Source of the DNA: a bacterium
GTDB lineage: Bacteria > Verrucomicrobiota > Verrucomicrobiia > Chthoniobacterales > Terrimicrobiaceae
Assembly: GCA_009920585.1 (NCBI GenBank)
Contig: RFZT01000027.1
Coordinates: 1 to 13,852, forward strand
Direction of reading: 5' to 3'
Length of the DNA: 13,852 nucleotides
Positions 6,459 through 12,664 of this stretch are shown one piece after another (positions within the stretch are counted from its first letter, which is position 1; each line of letters opens with the position of its first letter). The notes beneath the pieces were generated by a model. That model was not told the DNA's origin. It did not search any database and saw only the letters and a list, made by a program, of their open reading frames with translations. Both the position numbers and the translations under genes were made by a program.

Positions 6459-7286
6459 TTGAAACAGGTTGTTTTCGCCGGCTGTGGTTTCCTAGGGGAC
6501 ACCGCAGCCGGTTTATTTTTTAACGCGGGATGGAGTGTTCTTGGCCTCTGTGCTTCGGAAGAATCCGCTGCCAATCTCGCAGGCAGGCCGTATCCCGTGA
6601 TGGCGGTCGATATTTCGAAGCCATTTTCCGCACCGCCGGATTGGGGACGCCCGAATTTGGTGATTCATTGTGCGAGTTCGGGCAAAGGGGGACCCGAGGC
6701 TTACAGAGCCGTTTATCGCGATGGACTGTCCCACCTGATTGCGGCTTTCCAACCGGAGCGTGTCATTTTTACCGGCAGCACATCGGTTTATTCTCAAGCT
6801 GACGGCAGTTGGGTCACGGAGGAATCTCCGGCGGAACCGGATCGTGAGACTGGTCGCATCCTTTTGGAGGCCGAGGGAATCGCTCTCGATACTGGCGGGA
6901 TTGTGGCTAGGTTAGCTGGGATTTACGGACCAAGACGTTCGGTGCTGTTGAGAAAGTTTTTGGATGGCACCGCGCTGCTGGAAGCGGGAGGGCATCGTTG
7001 GATCAACCAAATCCACCGCGATGATGCCGCTGCGGCCCTCCTTCATCTCGCCGATCCCGTGAATGCGACAGGGATTTATAATGTGTGTGACGATACGCCA
7101 GCCACGCAGGCGGAAGTTTACCAGTGGATCGCGAGCTTTTGCCAACGTGAGCTTCCCCCGTCCGGTCCCGCTGATATGAATCGCAAGCGGGGATGGACGA
7201 GCAAACGGATTAGCAATGCGAAGTTGAGGTCCACCGGTTGGAAGCCCGTCTACCCGAGCTATCTTGCCGCTTTACCTGGATTGTGA
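6459..7286 (+). CDS. Atypical SDR / NAD-dependent epimerase-like protein (YeeZ type)
   Basis: This 275-residue Rossmann-fold protein has the dinucleotide motif GCGFLG at 8-13, CASSG at 71-75, TGSTSVY at 105-111, RLAGIYGP at 151-158 and the substrate-side block NQIHRDDAA at 183-191. This is the layout of atypical extended short-chain dehydrogenases such as YeeZ. The usual YxxxK catalytic pair is not seen where expected (the ETGRILLEAE region, 130-139), so it may bind NAD(P) without the classical SDR chemistry. The substrate is unknown. The start is TTG at 6459, 3 bases after the rpsU stop; AGGA overlaps that stop only 1 base before the TTG, so re-initiation after rpsU is likely. No ATG exists before the glycine motif. 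It converges with dxs, with 11 bp between stops. Confidence 0.8.
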   Translation: MKQVVFAGCGFLGDTAAGLFFNAGWSVLGLCASEESAANLAGRPYPVMAVDISKPFSAPPDWGRPNLVIHCASSGKGGPEAYRAVYRDGLSHLIAAFQPERVIFTGSTSVYSQADGSWVTEESPAEPDRETGRILLEAEGIALDTGGIVARLAGIYGPRRSVLLRKFLDGTALLEAGGHRWINQIHRDDAAAALLHLADPVNATGIYNVCDDTPATQAEVYQWIASFCQRELPPSGPADMNRKRGWTSKRISNAKLRSTGWKPVYPSYLAALPGL

Positions 7287-7297
7287 TGCCTGCCGAC

Positions 7298-9223
7298 TTA
7301 GGCGGCGGAAACAACGTTCACGGAGTTTGATGCCACTCCAGCGAGTGAGTCGCGGATTTTTTTAACGGTGGCTTCCACTGTGAGGCCATGCTTTTCGCGA
7401 AGAATCGGGACCGTGCCGTGCTCGATAAACTGGTCGGGCCAACCGATTCGTACTACCGGCGTCGTGAGGCCGCGATCCGATAGGTGTTCAATCACGGCGG
7501 ATCCAAATCCATTGTGCAGGACATGATCTTCCATCGTGCAGATCACATTGCATCCGCCGGCAAAAAATTCGAGTGTCGTTGTGTCGAGAGGTTTGATCCA
7601 TCGGGCGTTGATCACGGCTGTCGAGATGCCTTGCTTTTCGAGTTCTTCAGCGGCGGGTAAAGCCAGTTCGCACATATTCCCGAGGGCAAAAATGGCGGCG
7701 TCCGTGCCATGCCGGAGGACTTCGGATTTTCCGATTTCGAGGAGGCGAGGTTTTTGGTCGATGCTCGCACCCGTGCCCGCTCCCCGCGGATACCGGATGG
7801 CGGCGGGGCCTTCATGGTTCGCGATCGTCCAGAGCATATCGACGAATTCAGCCTCATCCCTCGGTTGCATCTGGATCAAGCCCGGCACGGGCCGTAGGTA
7901 GGCGATATCGAAGAGTCCATGGTGAGTGGGGCCGTCGTCGCCGGAGAGTCCCGCGCGATCCATGCAAAGGGCGACATTCAGGTTTTGAAGCGCGATGTCA
8001 TGGATAATCATATCGTAGGCGCGCTGCATGAACGTGCTGTAAATCGCGAGAAACGGCTTCATTCCCTGCGTCGCCATTCCCGCAGCAAAGATGGCTGCGT
8101 GTTCCTCGGCGATGCCGACATCGTGAAAGCGTTTGGGATGCCGCTTCGCAAAATGGATGAGCCCGGTCCCGGTCGGCATGGCGGCTGTGATGGCGACGAT
8201 TTTGTTATTCGTATCCGCAAAGTCGGCGAGTTTGGTGCCGAGGATTTCTGAGTAGGTCGGGGTCGTTGACGAGACGGTCTCACCTGTATCAAGGTGGAAT
8301 TTTCCTAGCCCGTGGAATTTGTCGGGCTTCTCGATTGCGGGGGCGTAACCCTTGCCCTTCTTGGTAAGCACATGAAGGATTACTGGCTCGTTCTGCGTTT
8401 TTAAAAACTCAAAAGTCTGGGTGAGAAGCGGAATGTCGTGTCCGTCGATAGGACCGTAATAACGCATGCCGAGATCGTCGAAAATGACGCTTGGCGCGAG
8501 GAGGCTCTTCAATCCCGCTTCGGCCTTGTGTGCGAGTTTGCGAGCCGTCTTTCCGCCGATCCACTCCACAAAGCGCGCGGCATTTTCGTGCAAATGGACA
8601 TAGCTCGGATTCGTCACCAAGCGGTTAAGATAATCCGCCACAGCGCCTACATTTTTGGCGATCGACCACTCGTTGTCATTGAGGACAACGATAAGTTTTT
8701 TTGTCGTAGCGGCGACATTGTTGAGGGCCTCGAAGCTCACGCCGCAAGTGAAGGCCGCATCCCCCGCAACGCAGACAACATGCTCGTCTGTGCCGAGGGC
8801 ATCACGTGCGGCGGCCATTCCTAGAGCCGCAGAAAGCGCCGTTCCTGCGTGACCGGCTCCATAGCTGTCGTGCTTGCTCTCGCTTCGGAGGAGAAAGCCA
8901 TTGAGTCCCTCGTATTGGCGGATGGTGGAAAAGCGGTCGAGGCGACCGGTGAGCAGCTTGTGAACGTAGCCCTGATGGCTTACATCGAAGACGAACTTGT
9001 CTTTGGGAGTTTCAAAAACACGGTGCAGCGCGATCGTCAGTTCCACCACGCCAAGGTTTGGCCCAAGGTGGCCGCCGGTATTCGAGAGAACGCCGATGAG
9101 TTCGTTGCGGATTTCCTGTGCCAGTTGCGGGAGATCTTTGCTGGCGATTTTTTTGAGGTCGGCGGGTGACTGGATCGAAGTCAGAAGTGGGCCGGACGGG
9201 ATGTGTGGTGACGGGGAGTTCAA
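7298..9223 (-). CDS. dxs: 1-deoxy-D-xylulose-5-phosphate synthase
   Basis: Dxs condenses pyruvate and glyceraldehyde-3-phosphate with thiamine diphosphate, the first step of the MEP isoprenoid pathway. This 641-residue protein has all three transketolase-like domains. Catalytic His52 is in GGHLGPNLGVVEL. The ThDP site begins GDAAFTCG (154-161) and ends at N184 in LNDNEWS. The catalytic Glu is in GIAEEHA (E373). YSTFMQRAYD (395-404) and RAGLSGDDGPTHHG (423-436) follow. GDA replaces the usual GDG, and several blocks differ from the E. coli type, pointing to a divergent subfamily. The start is TTG at 9223, supported by GGAGA (9235-9231) 7 bases upstream; the TTG overlaps the xseB stop as TTGA. 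No ATG precedes the conserved N-terminal region. Confidence 0.95.
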   Translation of the reverse strand: MNSPSPHIPSGPLLTSIQSPADLKKIASKDLPQLAQEIRNELIGVLSNTGGHLGPNLGVVELTIALHRVFETPKDKFVFDVSHQGYVHKLLTGRLDRFSTIRQYEGLNGFLLRSESKHDSYGAGHAGTALSAALGMAAARDALGTDEHVVCVAGDAAFTCGVSFEALNNVAATTKKLIVVLNDNEWSIAKNVGAVADYLNRLVTNPSYVHLHENAARFVEWIGGKTARKLAHKAEAGLKSLLAPSVIFDDLGMRYYGPIDGHDIPLLTQTFEFLKTQNEPVILHVLTKKGKGYAPAIEKPDKFHGLGKFHLDTGETVSSTTPTYSEILGTKLADFADTNNKIVAITAAMPTGTGLIHFAKRHPKRFHDVGIAEEHAAIFAAGMATQGMKPFLAIYSTFMQRAYDMIIHDIALQNLNVALCMDRAGLSGDDGPTHHGLFDIAYLRPVPGLIQMQPRDEAEFVDMLWTIANHEGPAAIRYPRGAGTGASIDQKPRLLEIGKSEVLRHGTDAAIFALGNMCELALPAAEELEKQGISTAVINARWIKPLDTTTLEFFAGGCNVICTMEDHVLHNGFGSAVIEHLSDRGLTTPVVRIGWPDQFIEHGTVPILREKHGLTVEATVKKIRDSLAGVASNSVNVVSAA

Positions 9224-9471
9224 TTTTCGCTCTCCGGATCGAAGTCCTCCAGCTTCGTGGTGCCGCGTGCGTCGCGTGCGATGATTTGGATTCTTTTCTC
9301 AGCGGCATCGAGCTTTTCTTGACAGCTCTTTACCAACCCAACGCCCTCTTGGTAAGCATCGATCAACTTCTCCAACGGCAGGTTGCCATCCTCCATGGAC
9401 GTCACGATTTCCGAGATCCGCTGCATCGCGGTTTCAAGGTTGGGAGAATTTTTATCGCTAGGTTGCGCCAT
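9220..9471 (-). CDS. xseB: Exodeoxyribonuclease VII small subunit
   Basis: This 83-residue protein fits the small subunit of exonuclease VII, which binds XseA and helps degrade single-stranded DNA. The diagnostic two-helix region runs from about residue 11 to 62: LETAMQRISEIVTSME, then DGNLPLEKLIDAYQEG (28-43), then CQEKLDAAEKRI (50-61). The tail is acidic. The ATG at 9471 lacks a clear Shine-Dalgarno sequence. Its stop overlaps the dxs TTG start, so the two are translationally linked, and an xseB neighbour of dxs is common in bacteria. The large subunit xseA is not in the window. Confidence 0.92.
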   Translation of the reverse strand: MAQPSDKNSPNLETAMQRISEIVTSMEDGNLPLEKLIDAYQEGVGLVKSCQEKLDAAEKRIQIIARDARGTTKLEDFDPESEN

Positions 9472-9484
9472 GGGTTATGTGTGA

Positions 9485-9529
9485 GAAACCAAATAATAAA
9501 CCGCAGATCGCCGTGCAGTGCAATCTGCG
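9485..9529 (-). terminator. Possible hairpin terminator or processing site after rph
   Basis: Read on the minus strand, CGCAGAT (9529-9523) and ATCTGCG (9508-9502) form a 7-bp perfect stem around a 14-nt loop. It is followed by GTTTATTATTTGGTTT, a T-rich but not pure T tract. It lies between the rph stop and the xseB start, so it could partly insulate xseB-dxs from rph. The long loop and mixed tail make it a weak intrinsic terminator. Confidence 0.35.
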
Positions 9530-9567
9530 AGTTCGAGGCGGTCAAAATGCCGCTGACGTGCTTAGGC

Positions 9568-10290
9568 TCAGGCTAGGGCGGAGGCTTGGATTTCCAAGAG
9601 TTGCGAAATGCCGATGCGGGCGGCGTGGGACATTTCATCGAGTTGCGCAGCGCTGAACACATTTTCTTCACCGCTGCCCTGAAGCTCGACGAAGTCCATT
9701 TTGTCTGTCATCACGACGTTCATATCCACGCAAGCATCTTTGTCCTCGAGGTAATCCAGATCGAGAAGCACCTCACCCTTCACGATACCGACACTGACGG
9801 CCGCCACGCGGTTTTTGATCGGCAGTTCAGAGATTTTTCCGTTTTGAACAAGGCTTCGGCAGGCCAGCTCGACGGCCACGCAGGCTCCGGTGATCGCGGC
9901 CGTGCGCGTTCCGCCATCGGCTTGCAGGACATCGCAATCGACCCAAAGCGTGCGGGCCCCCAGTTTTTTTAAATCAATCACGGCGCGAAGCGAGCGACCG
10001 ATCAGGCGTTGGATTTCCGTTCCTCGACCGTCTACCTTGCCGCGCGTGGAGTCGCGTTGTTTGCGAGTGAGTGTCGAATACGGGAGCATGGAATATTCCG
10101 CCGTGATCCAGCCTCCAGCGACGTTCTGCTCTTTCATCCAACGGGGCACACCCTCATCAATAGTGGCAGCGCAGATGACCTTGGTATTGCCGAAGGAAAT
10201 CAAAACGGACCCCTGCGAGTGCGGCGCTATGTTTTTTTCGATCGTAACGGGACGGATTTGATTATGCGGGCGGTTGTCGTGGCGGCTCAT
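9568..10290 (-). CDS. rph: Ribonuclease PH
   Basis: RNase PH is a phosphate-dependent 3'-5' exoribonuclease that trims tRNA 3' ends, acting as a hexamer. This 240-residue protein has the N-terminal RPVTI (13-17), the Arg-rich block TRKQRDSTRGKVDGRG (75-90) with EIQRLIGRSLRA (92-103), the phosphate-site region DCDVLQADGGTRTAA (118-132) and DLDYLEDKDACVDMNVVM (177-194). Length and motif order match the family (about 238 residues). The ATG at 10290 gives the normal N-terminus. A TTG 13 codons upstream would add sequence not seen in the family. No Shine-Dalgarno sequence is visible. It is divergent from the Bax-inhibitor-like gene. Confidence 0.95.
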   Translation of the reverse strand: MSRHDNRPHNQIRPVTIEKNIAPHSQGSVLISFGNTKVICAATIDEGVPRWMKEQNVAGGWITAEYSMLPYSTLTRKQRDSTRGKVDGRGTEIQRLIGRSLRAVIDLKKLGARTLWVDCDVLQADGGTRTAAITGACVAVELACRSLVQNGKISELPIKNRVAAVSVGIVKGEVLLDLDYLEDKDACVDMNVVMTDKMDFVELQGSGEENVFSAAQLDEMSHAARIGISQLLEIQASALA

Positions 10291-10405
10291 GAAGTGGGCA
10301 ACTTGAATGCTTGCCGCACGCCTCGGCAAGAACGGATTTTTTTGAATACGACACTTGCAAATTCCTTGGAGCGTCTATCATATGAGTGCAGTACTCTTAC
10401 ATTAT

Positions 10406-11095
10406 ATGAATTCTCCTTATTCCATGCCCGTGAGTGAACTCTCCGCCGACGCGCGCGGTTCCTTCTTGGTTCGCACCTATTCCCACCTCGCTTTGGCCAT
10501 TATTTTGTTTGTGGGTCTGGAGGTTTGGTTTTTCAACAGCAGCATCGCCAGCGCGATCGTCGGCGTCTTTTCCAGCGTTTCTTGGCTACTCGTCCTTGGC
10601 GGATTCATGATCTTGTCCTGGTTGGCCACGTTCCTTTCCCAACCCAGCCTCTCGCGCCCTGTTCAATATGGCGGGCTGATCCTTTACGTTCTTCTGCAAG
10701 CCATTATTACCGTTCCTTTGCTTGCGGTGGCGAATCAATCGGCTCCCGGAACGATCGCCAGCGCCGCTCAGGCCACTCTCGGTGGCTTTTTTCTTCTCAC
10801 GGGTGTCGTCGTTGTGACGCGCAAAGATTTTTCCTTCCTCCGCACTTTCCTCATCTGGGGCGGGCTTCTTGGGCTCGCGACCGTGGTTTGCGCGACCCTC
10901 TTTCACTTTGATCTCGGAACATGGTTCTCTGTGGCCATGGTTGTTCTGGCTGGGGGCTCGATGCTCTACACCACGTCATCGATCATGCGCGACTACCCAG
11001 AGAATGCCGACCTCGCTGCGGCCATCCAGCTCTTCGCGGCAGTGGCACTTATGTTCTGGTATGTGCTCCGCCTCTTCATCGGATCCCGTCGCTAA
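10406..11095 (+). CDS. Bax inhibitor-1/YccA-family membrane protein
   Basis: This 229-residue protein has seven hydrophobic helices, at about 25-43, 49-77, 87-109, 119-137, 146-166, 172-194 and 201-225. That matches the Bax inhibitor-1 (UPF0005, YccA/YetJ) family of inner-membrane proteins linked to calcium leak or FtsH control. The family end block is recognisable as MLYTTSSIMRDYPENADLAA (186-205) followed by QLFAAVALMFWYVLRLF. The usual Asp of the LYDTS motif is Thr189 here, and helix 7 has no Asp, so the di-aspartyl pH sensor described for YetJ appears absent. The start is uncertain: ATG 10406 gives MNSPYSMPVS, which I favour as family-like. ATG 10382, with GGAG 10 bases upstream, would add eight residues, and ATG 10424 would remove six. 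Confidence 0.85.
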   Translation: MNSPYSMPVSELSADARGSFLVRTYSHLALAIILFVGLEVWFFNSSIASAIVGVFSSVSWLLVLGGFMILSWLATFLSQPSLSRPVQYGGLILYVLLQAIITVPLLAVANQSAPGTIASAAQATLGGFFLLTGVVVVTRKDFSFLRTFLIWGGLLGLATVVCATLFHFDLGTWFSVAMVVLAGGSMLYTTSSIMRDYPENADLAAAIQLFAAVALMFWYVLRLFIGSRR

Positions 11096-11113
11096 ATCTG
11101 CGGATGTGATTTT

Positions 11114-11509
11114 TTAAAATTGCTGGAAAGTCATTGCTCCTGCGGCGGGTAGGTATTGGTTGGGTTTCGAGCCTTTTTCGAGGTAGGATACCTTTTTATC
11201 TCCTTCTTTGAGTATAGGCACACGACCGGGTCCGACCCAGCCTGTGGACCGATCCACTTCCGAATAGGTGATCGAGATCACGGCTCCCTCACCTACGCCC
11301 GTGGCCGAGCGGAAGACCTTCCCGACGCGGGCGGTGAGGGTGATTTTCTTCTCGTTCGTGGCTTCGCTGGGCTTGACGTCCACGCTCAGCACTTCGACTT
11401 CCAAAAATTCGGGCGCTTTGGCTTGCATCGCCTCATAAGCCGAAGGAGGAAGTTCAGCCATGAGGGGCGCGGTGAGAAACAGGGCGAGAGCTAAAATCAA
11501 TCGGTGCAT
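11114..11509 (-). CDS. Small secreted protein of unknown function
   Basis: This 131-residue protein has a clear Sec signal peptide: MHR, a hydrophobic core at 4-16, and likely cleavage after LMA at 18/19. The mature part, about 113 residues, is polar, has only a short helical start (PPSAYEAMQAKAPEFL), and then alternates short strands, including LEVEVLSVDV, KKITLTARVGKVF, AVISITYSEV and KKVSYLEK, suggesting a small beta-rich domain. It has no cysteines and no catalytic motif that I recognise. The ATG at 11509 is preferred; an ATG 29 codons upstream would place a charged, Pro-rich leader before the signal peptide. It is convergent with the Bax-inhibitor-like gene (18 bp between stops) and divergent from the flippase-like gene. 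The function is unknown. Confidence 0.72.
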   Translation of the reverse strand: MHRLILALALFLTAPLMAELPPSAYEAMQAKAPEFLEVEVLSVDVKPSEATNEKKITLTARVGKVFRSATGVGEGAVISITYSEVDRSTGWVGPGRVPILKEGDKKVSYLEKGSKPNQYLPAAGAMTFQQF

Positions 11510-11611
11510 GCGCCTTTTCTGTCCTGCCAGCCAGTCGGGAGCAAGCAAATGAGGTGATGGCGCGGAATCTTTCCGTGATGGAAGTGGCATAATCATGGTA
11601 GTGGTGAACGG

Positions 11612-12592
11612 GTGCGGGCCATCAAAAAAATTCTTCTCCCACTGCTTCAGTGTGCGGTGACGATCTACATCCTGTCGTGGATTTTCGGGAGTCCGAGTCT
11701 GCGTGAAAATGCGAAGGAGGTACTCGCTAGGGCCAATTTCTTCTGGCTGGCGGCATCTGTCCTAGCGGCACTGACCAGCGAGTTGGCCTGTGCAACACGC
11801 TGGTGGGTGATCCTAGGTTCATTCCAGATGCCGATCCGGTGGCGGGAGGCGGTTGCGTTTTGCGCGATAGGGTTGTTTTATTCGCTCGCTCTTCCGGGCG
11901 CGGCGGGCGGCGACGCGGTGAGGGCTTTGTATGGCATGCGGTTGTATCCCGCCAAAAAAGTCCCGATGGCCTTTTCGATTTTGGCTGACCGTCTGTGTGG
12001 ATCAGCGGCGATGGTGCTGACGCTGACGGCGGTTCTCGTATGGAGGAGGGATTTTTTTTCTGCTTCGGGTTTGGCTGGAGGCATGGTGTTGGGGGCTGCT
12101 GTTCTGCTTGGTGGGACGACGCTGATGGTGGGGCTTTGGGGCGTGACGACCATTCCAGCTTTGCGCGGATTCATGAGTCGGAGGCGGTCTTTTTTGAGCG
12201 CCCATTTTATGGAGAGCGGGGACAGCCTCATTCAGCTCGTCCACCGACCGGGCGCGATTTTGAGAGGGATCGCGTTGTCGGTGATTTCCTTGGGGGCACA
12301 CTTTTTATGCTATTACTTTAGTGCACGAGCGTTTGATGCCGGACTGGGTGTCGGGCAGGTTTTCAGCATCATGCCGGTGGTGGACACGCTCACCACATTG
12401 CCGATTGCGCTTTATGGAGTCGGCCTTCGCGAGGTTTTGTTCAACGAGCTTCTGGGAACATTTTTTGGTATTCCGGCCGCGATGGCGACGATTGTTTCGT
12501 TGGGGGGATTTGGCGCGCAGGCGCTGGTGGCGCTATCTGGAATCGGATTCCTTCCGTTTGTCCGGTTGCTGGGGATTCGCGAAAAGGCGTAA
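11612..12592 (+). CDS. Lysylphosphatidylglycerol synthase TM-region/UPF0104 family (flippase-like) membrane protein
   Basis: This 326-residue polytopic membrane protein has hydrophobic helices at about 7-25, 43-61, 82-96, 127-143, 155-178, 217-236, 250-270 and 285-316. Family (PF03706) landmarks are LPGAAGGDAVRALY (94-107, compare PGGxGGDxxR), DRLCG (126-130) and LPIALYGVGLRE (263-274, compare PGGLGxxE). This fold is the flippase half of MprF and occurs alone in many bacteria and archaea, where a lipid-translocation role is proposed. No MprF-type aminoacyl-transferase domain follows here, so it is not a complete MprF. The start is GTG at 11612, with GGTG 5 bases upstream; no in-frame ATG lies nearby. 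cdsA follows after 68 bp, which fits a lipid-related role (inference). Confidence 0.82.
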   Translation: MRAIKKILLPLLQCAVTIYILSWIFGSPSLRENAKEVLARANFFWLAASVLAALTSELACATRWWVILGSFQMPIRWREAVAFCAIGLFYSLALPGAAGGDAVRALYGMRLYPAKKVPMAFSILADRLCGSAAMVLTLTAVLVWRRDFFSASGLAGGMVLGAAVLLGGTTLMVGLWGVTTIPALRGFMSRRRSFLSAHFMESGDSLIQLVHRPGAILRGIALSVISLGAHFLCYYFSARAFDAGLGVGQVFSIMPVVDTLTTLPIALYGVGLREVLFNELLGTFFGIPAAMATIVSLGGFGAQALVALSGIGFLPFVRLLGIREKA

Positions 12593-12598
12593 ATTCTT

Positions 12599-12604
12599 AG
12601 GAGG
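12599..12604 (+). promoter_or_regulatory. Perfect AGGAGG with no proper start codon, upstream of cdsA
   Basis: AGGAGG begins 6 bases after the flippase-like gene stop and 62 bases before the cdsA ATG. The only nearby canonical start, GTG at 12607, is just 2 bases away and its frame ends at TAG 12649. An ATC, not a usual start codon, sits at ideal spacing. The site may serve a short leader ORF or be a remnant of an older start. Confidence 0.4.
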
Positions 12605-12625
12605 ACGTGCATCTCGGGTTGCGAA

Positions 12626-12664
12626 ATGAGGAAGACTCAGACACTCTTTAGGGCTTGGGTATGA
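12626..12664 (+). CDS. Possible 12-codon leader peptide overlapping the cdsA start
   Basis: An ATG at 12626 opens a frame encoding MRKTQTLFRAWV, whose TGA (12662-12664) overlaps the cdsA ATG (12661) as ATGA. This is the same coupling geometry used elsewhere in the window. It has only a weak GGG 7 bases upstream. It could set cdsA translation by re-initiation, or be chance. cdsA has its own AGGG at 12650-12653. Confidence 0.25.
   Translation: MRKTQTLFRAWV

Noticed and set aside
10355..10405. Upstream TTG start at 10355 for the Bax-inhibitor-like gene
   Set aside because: It would add 17 residues atypical of the family. The region looks more like promoter DNA (TTGCAA, TATCAT), though the spacing is too short to call a promoter.
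11081..11116. Possible shared terminator between the converging Bax-inhibitor-like and secreted-protein genes
   Set aside because: There is a T run, but the best stem (ATCC/GGAT) is 4 bp with a long loop.
11510..11596. 29-codon N-terminal extension of the secreted protein
   Set aside because: It would put a Pro-rich charged leader before a textbook signal peptide; the internal ATG at 11509 is the sensible start.
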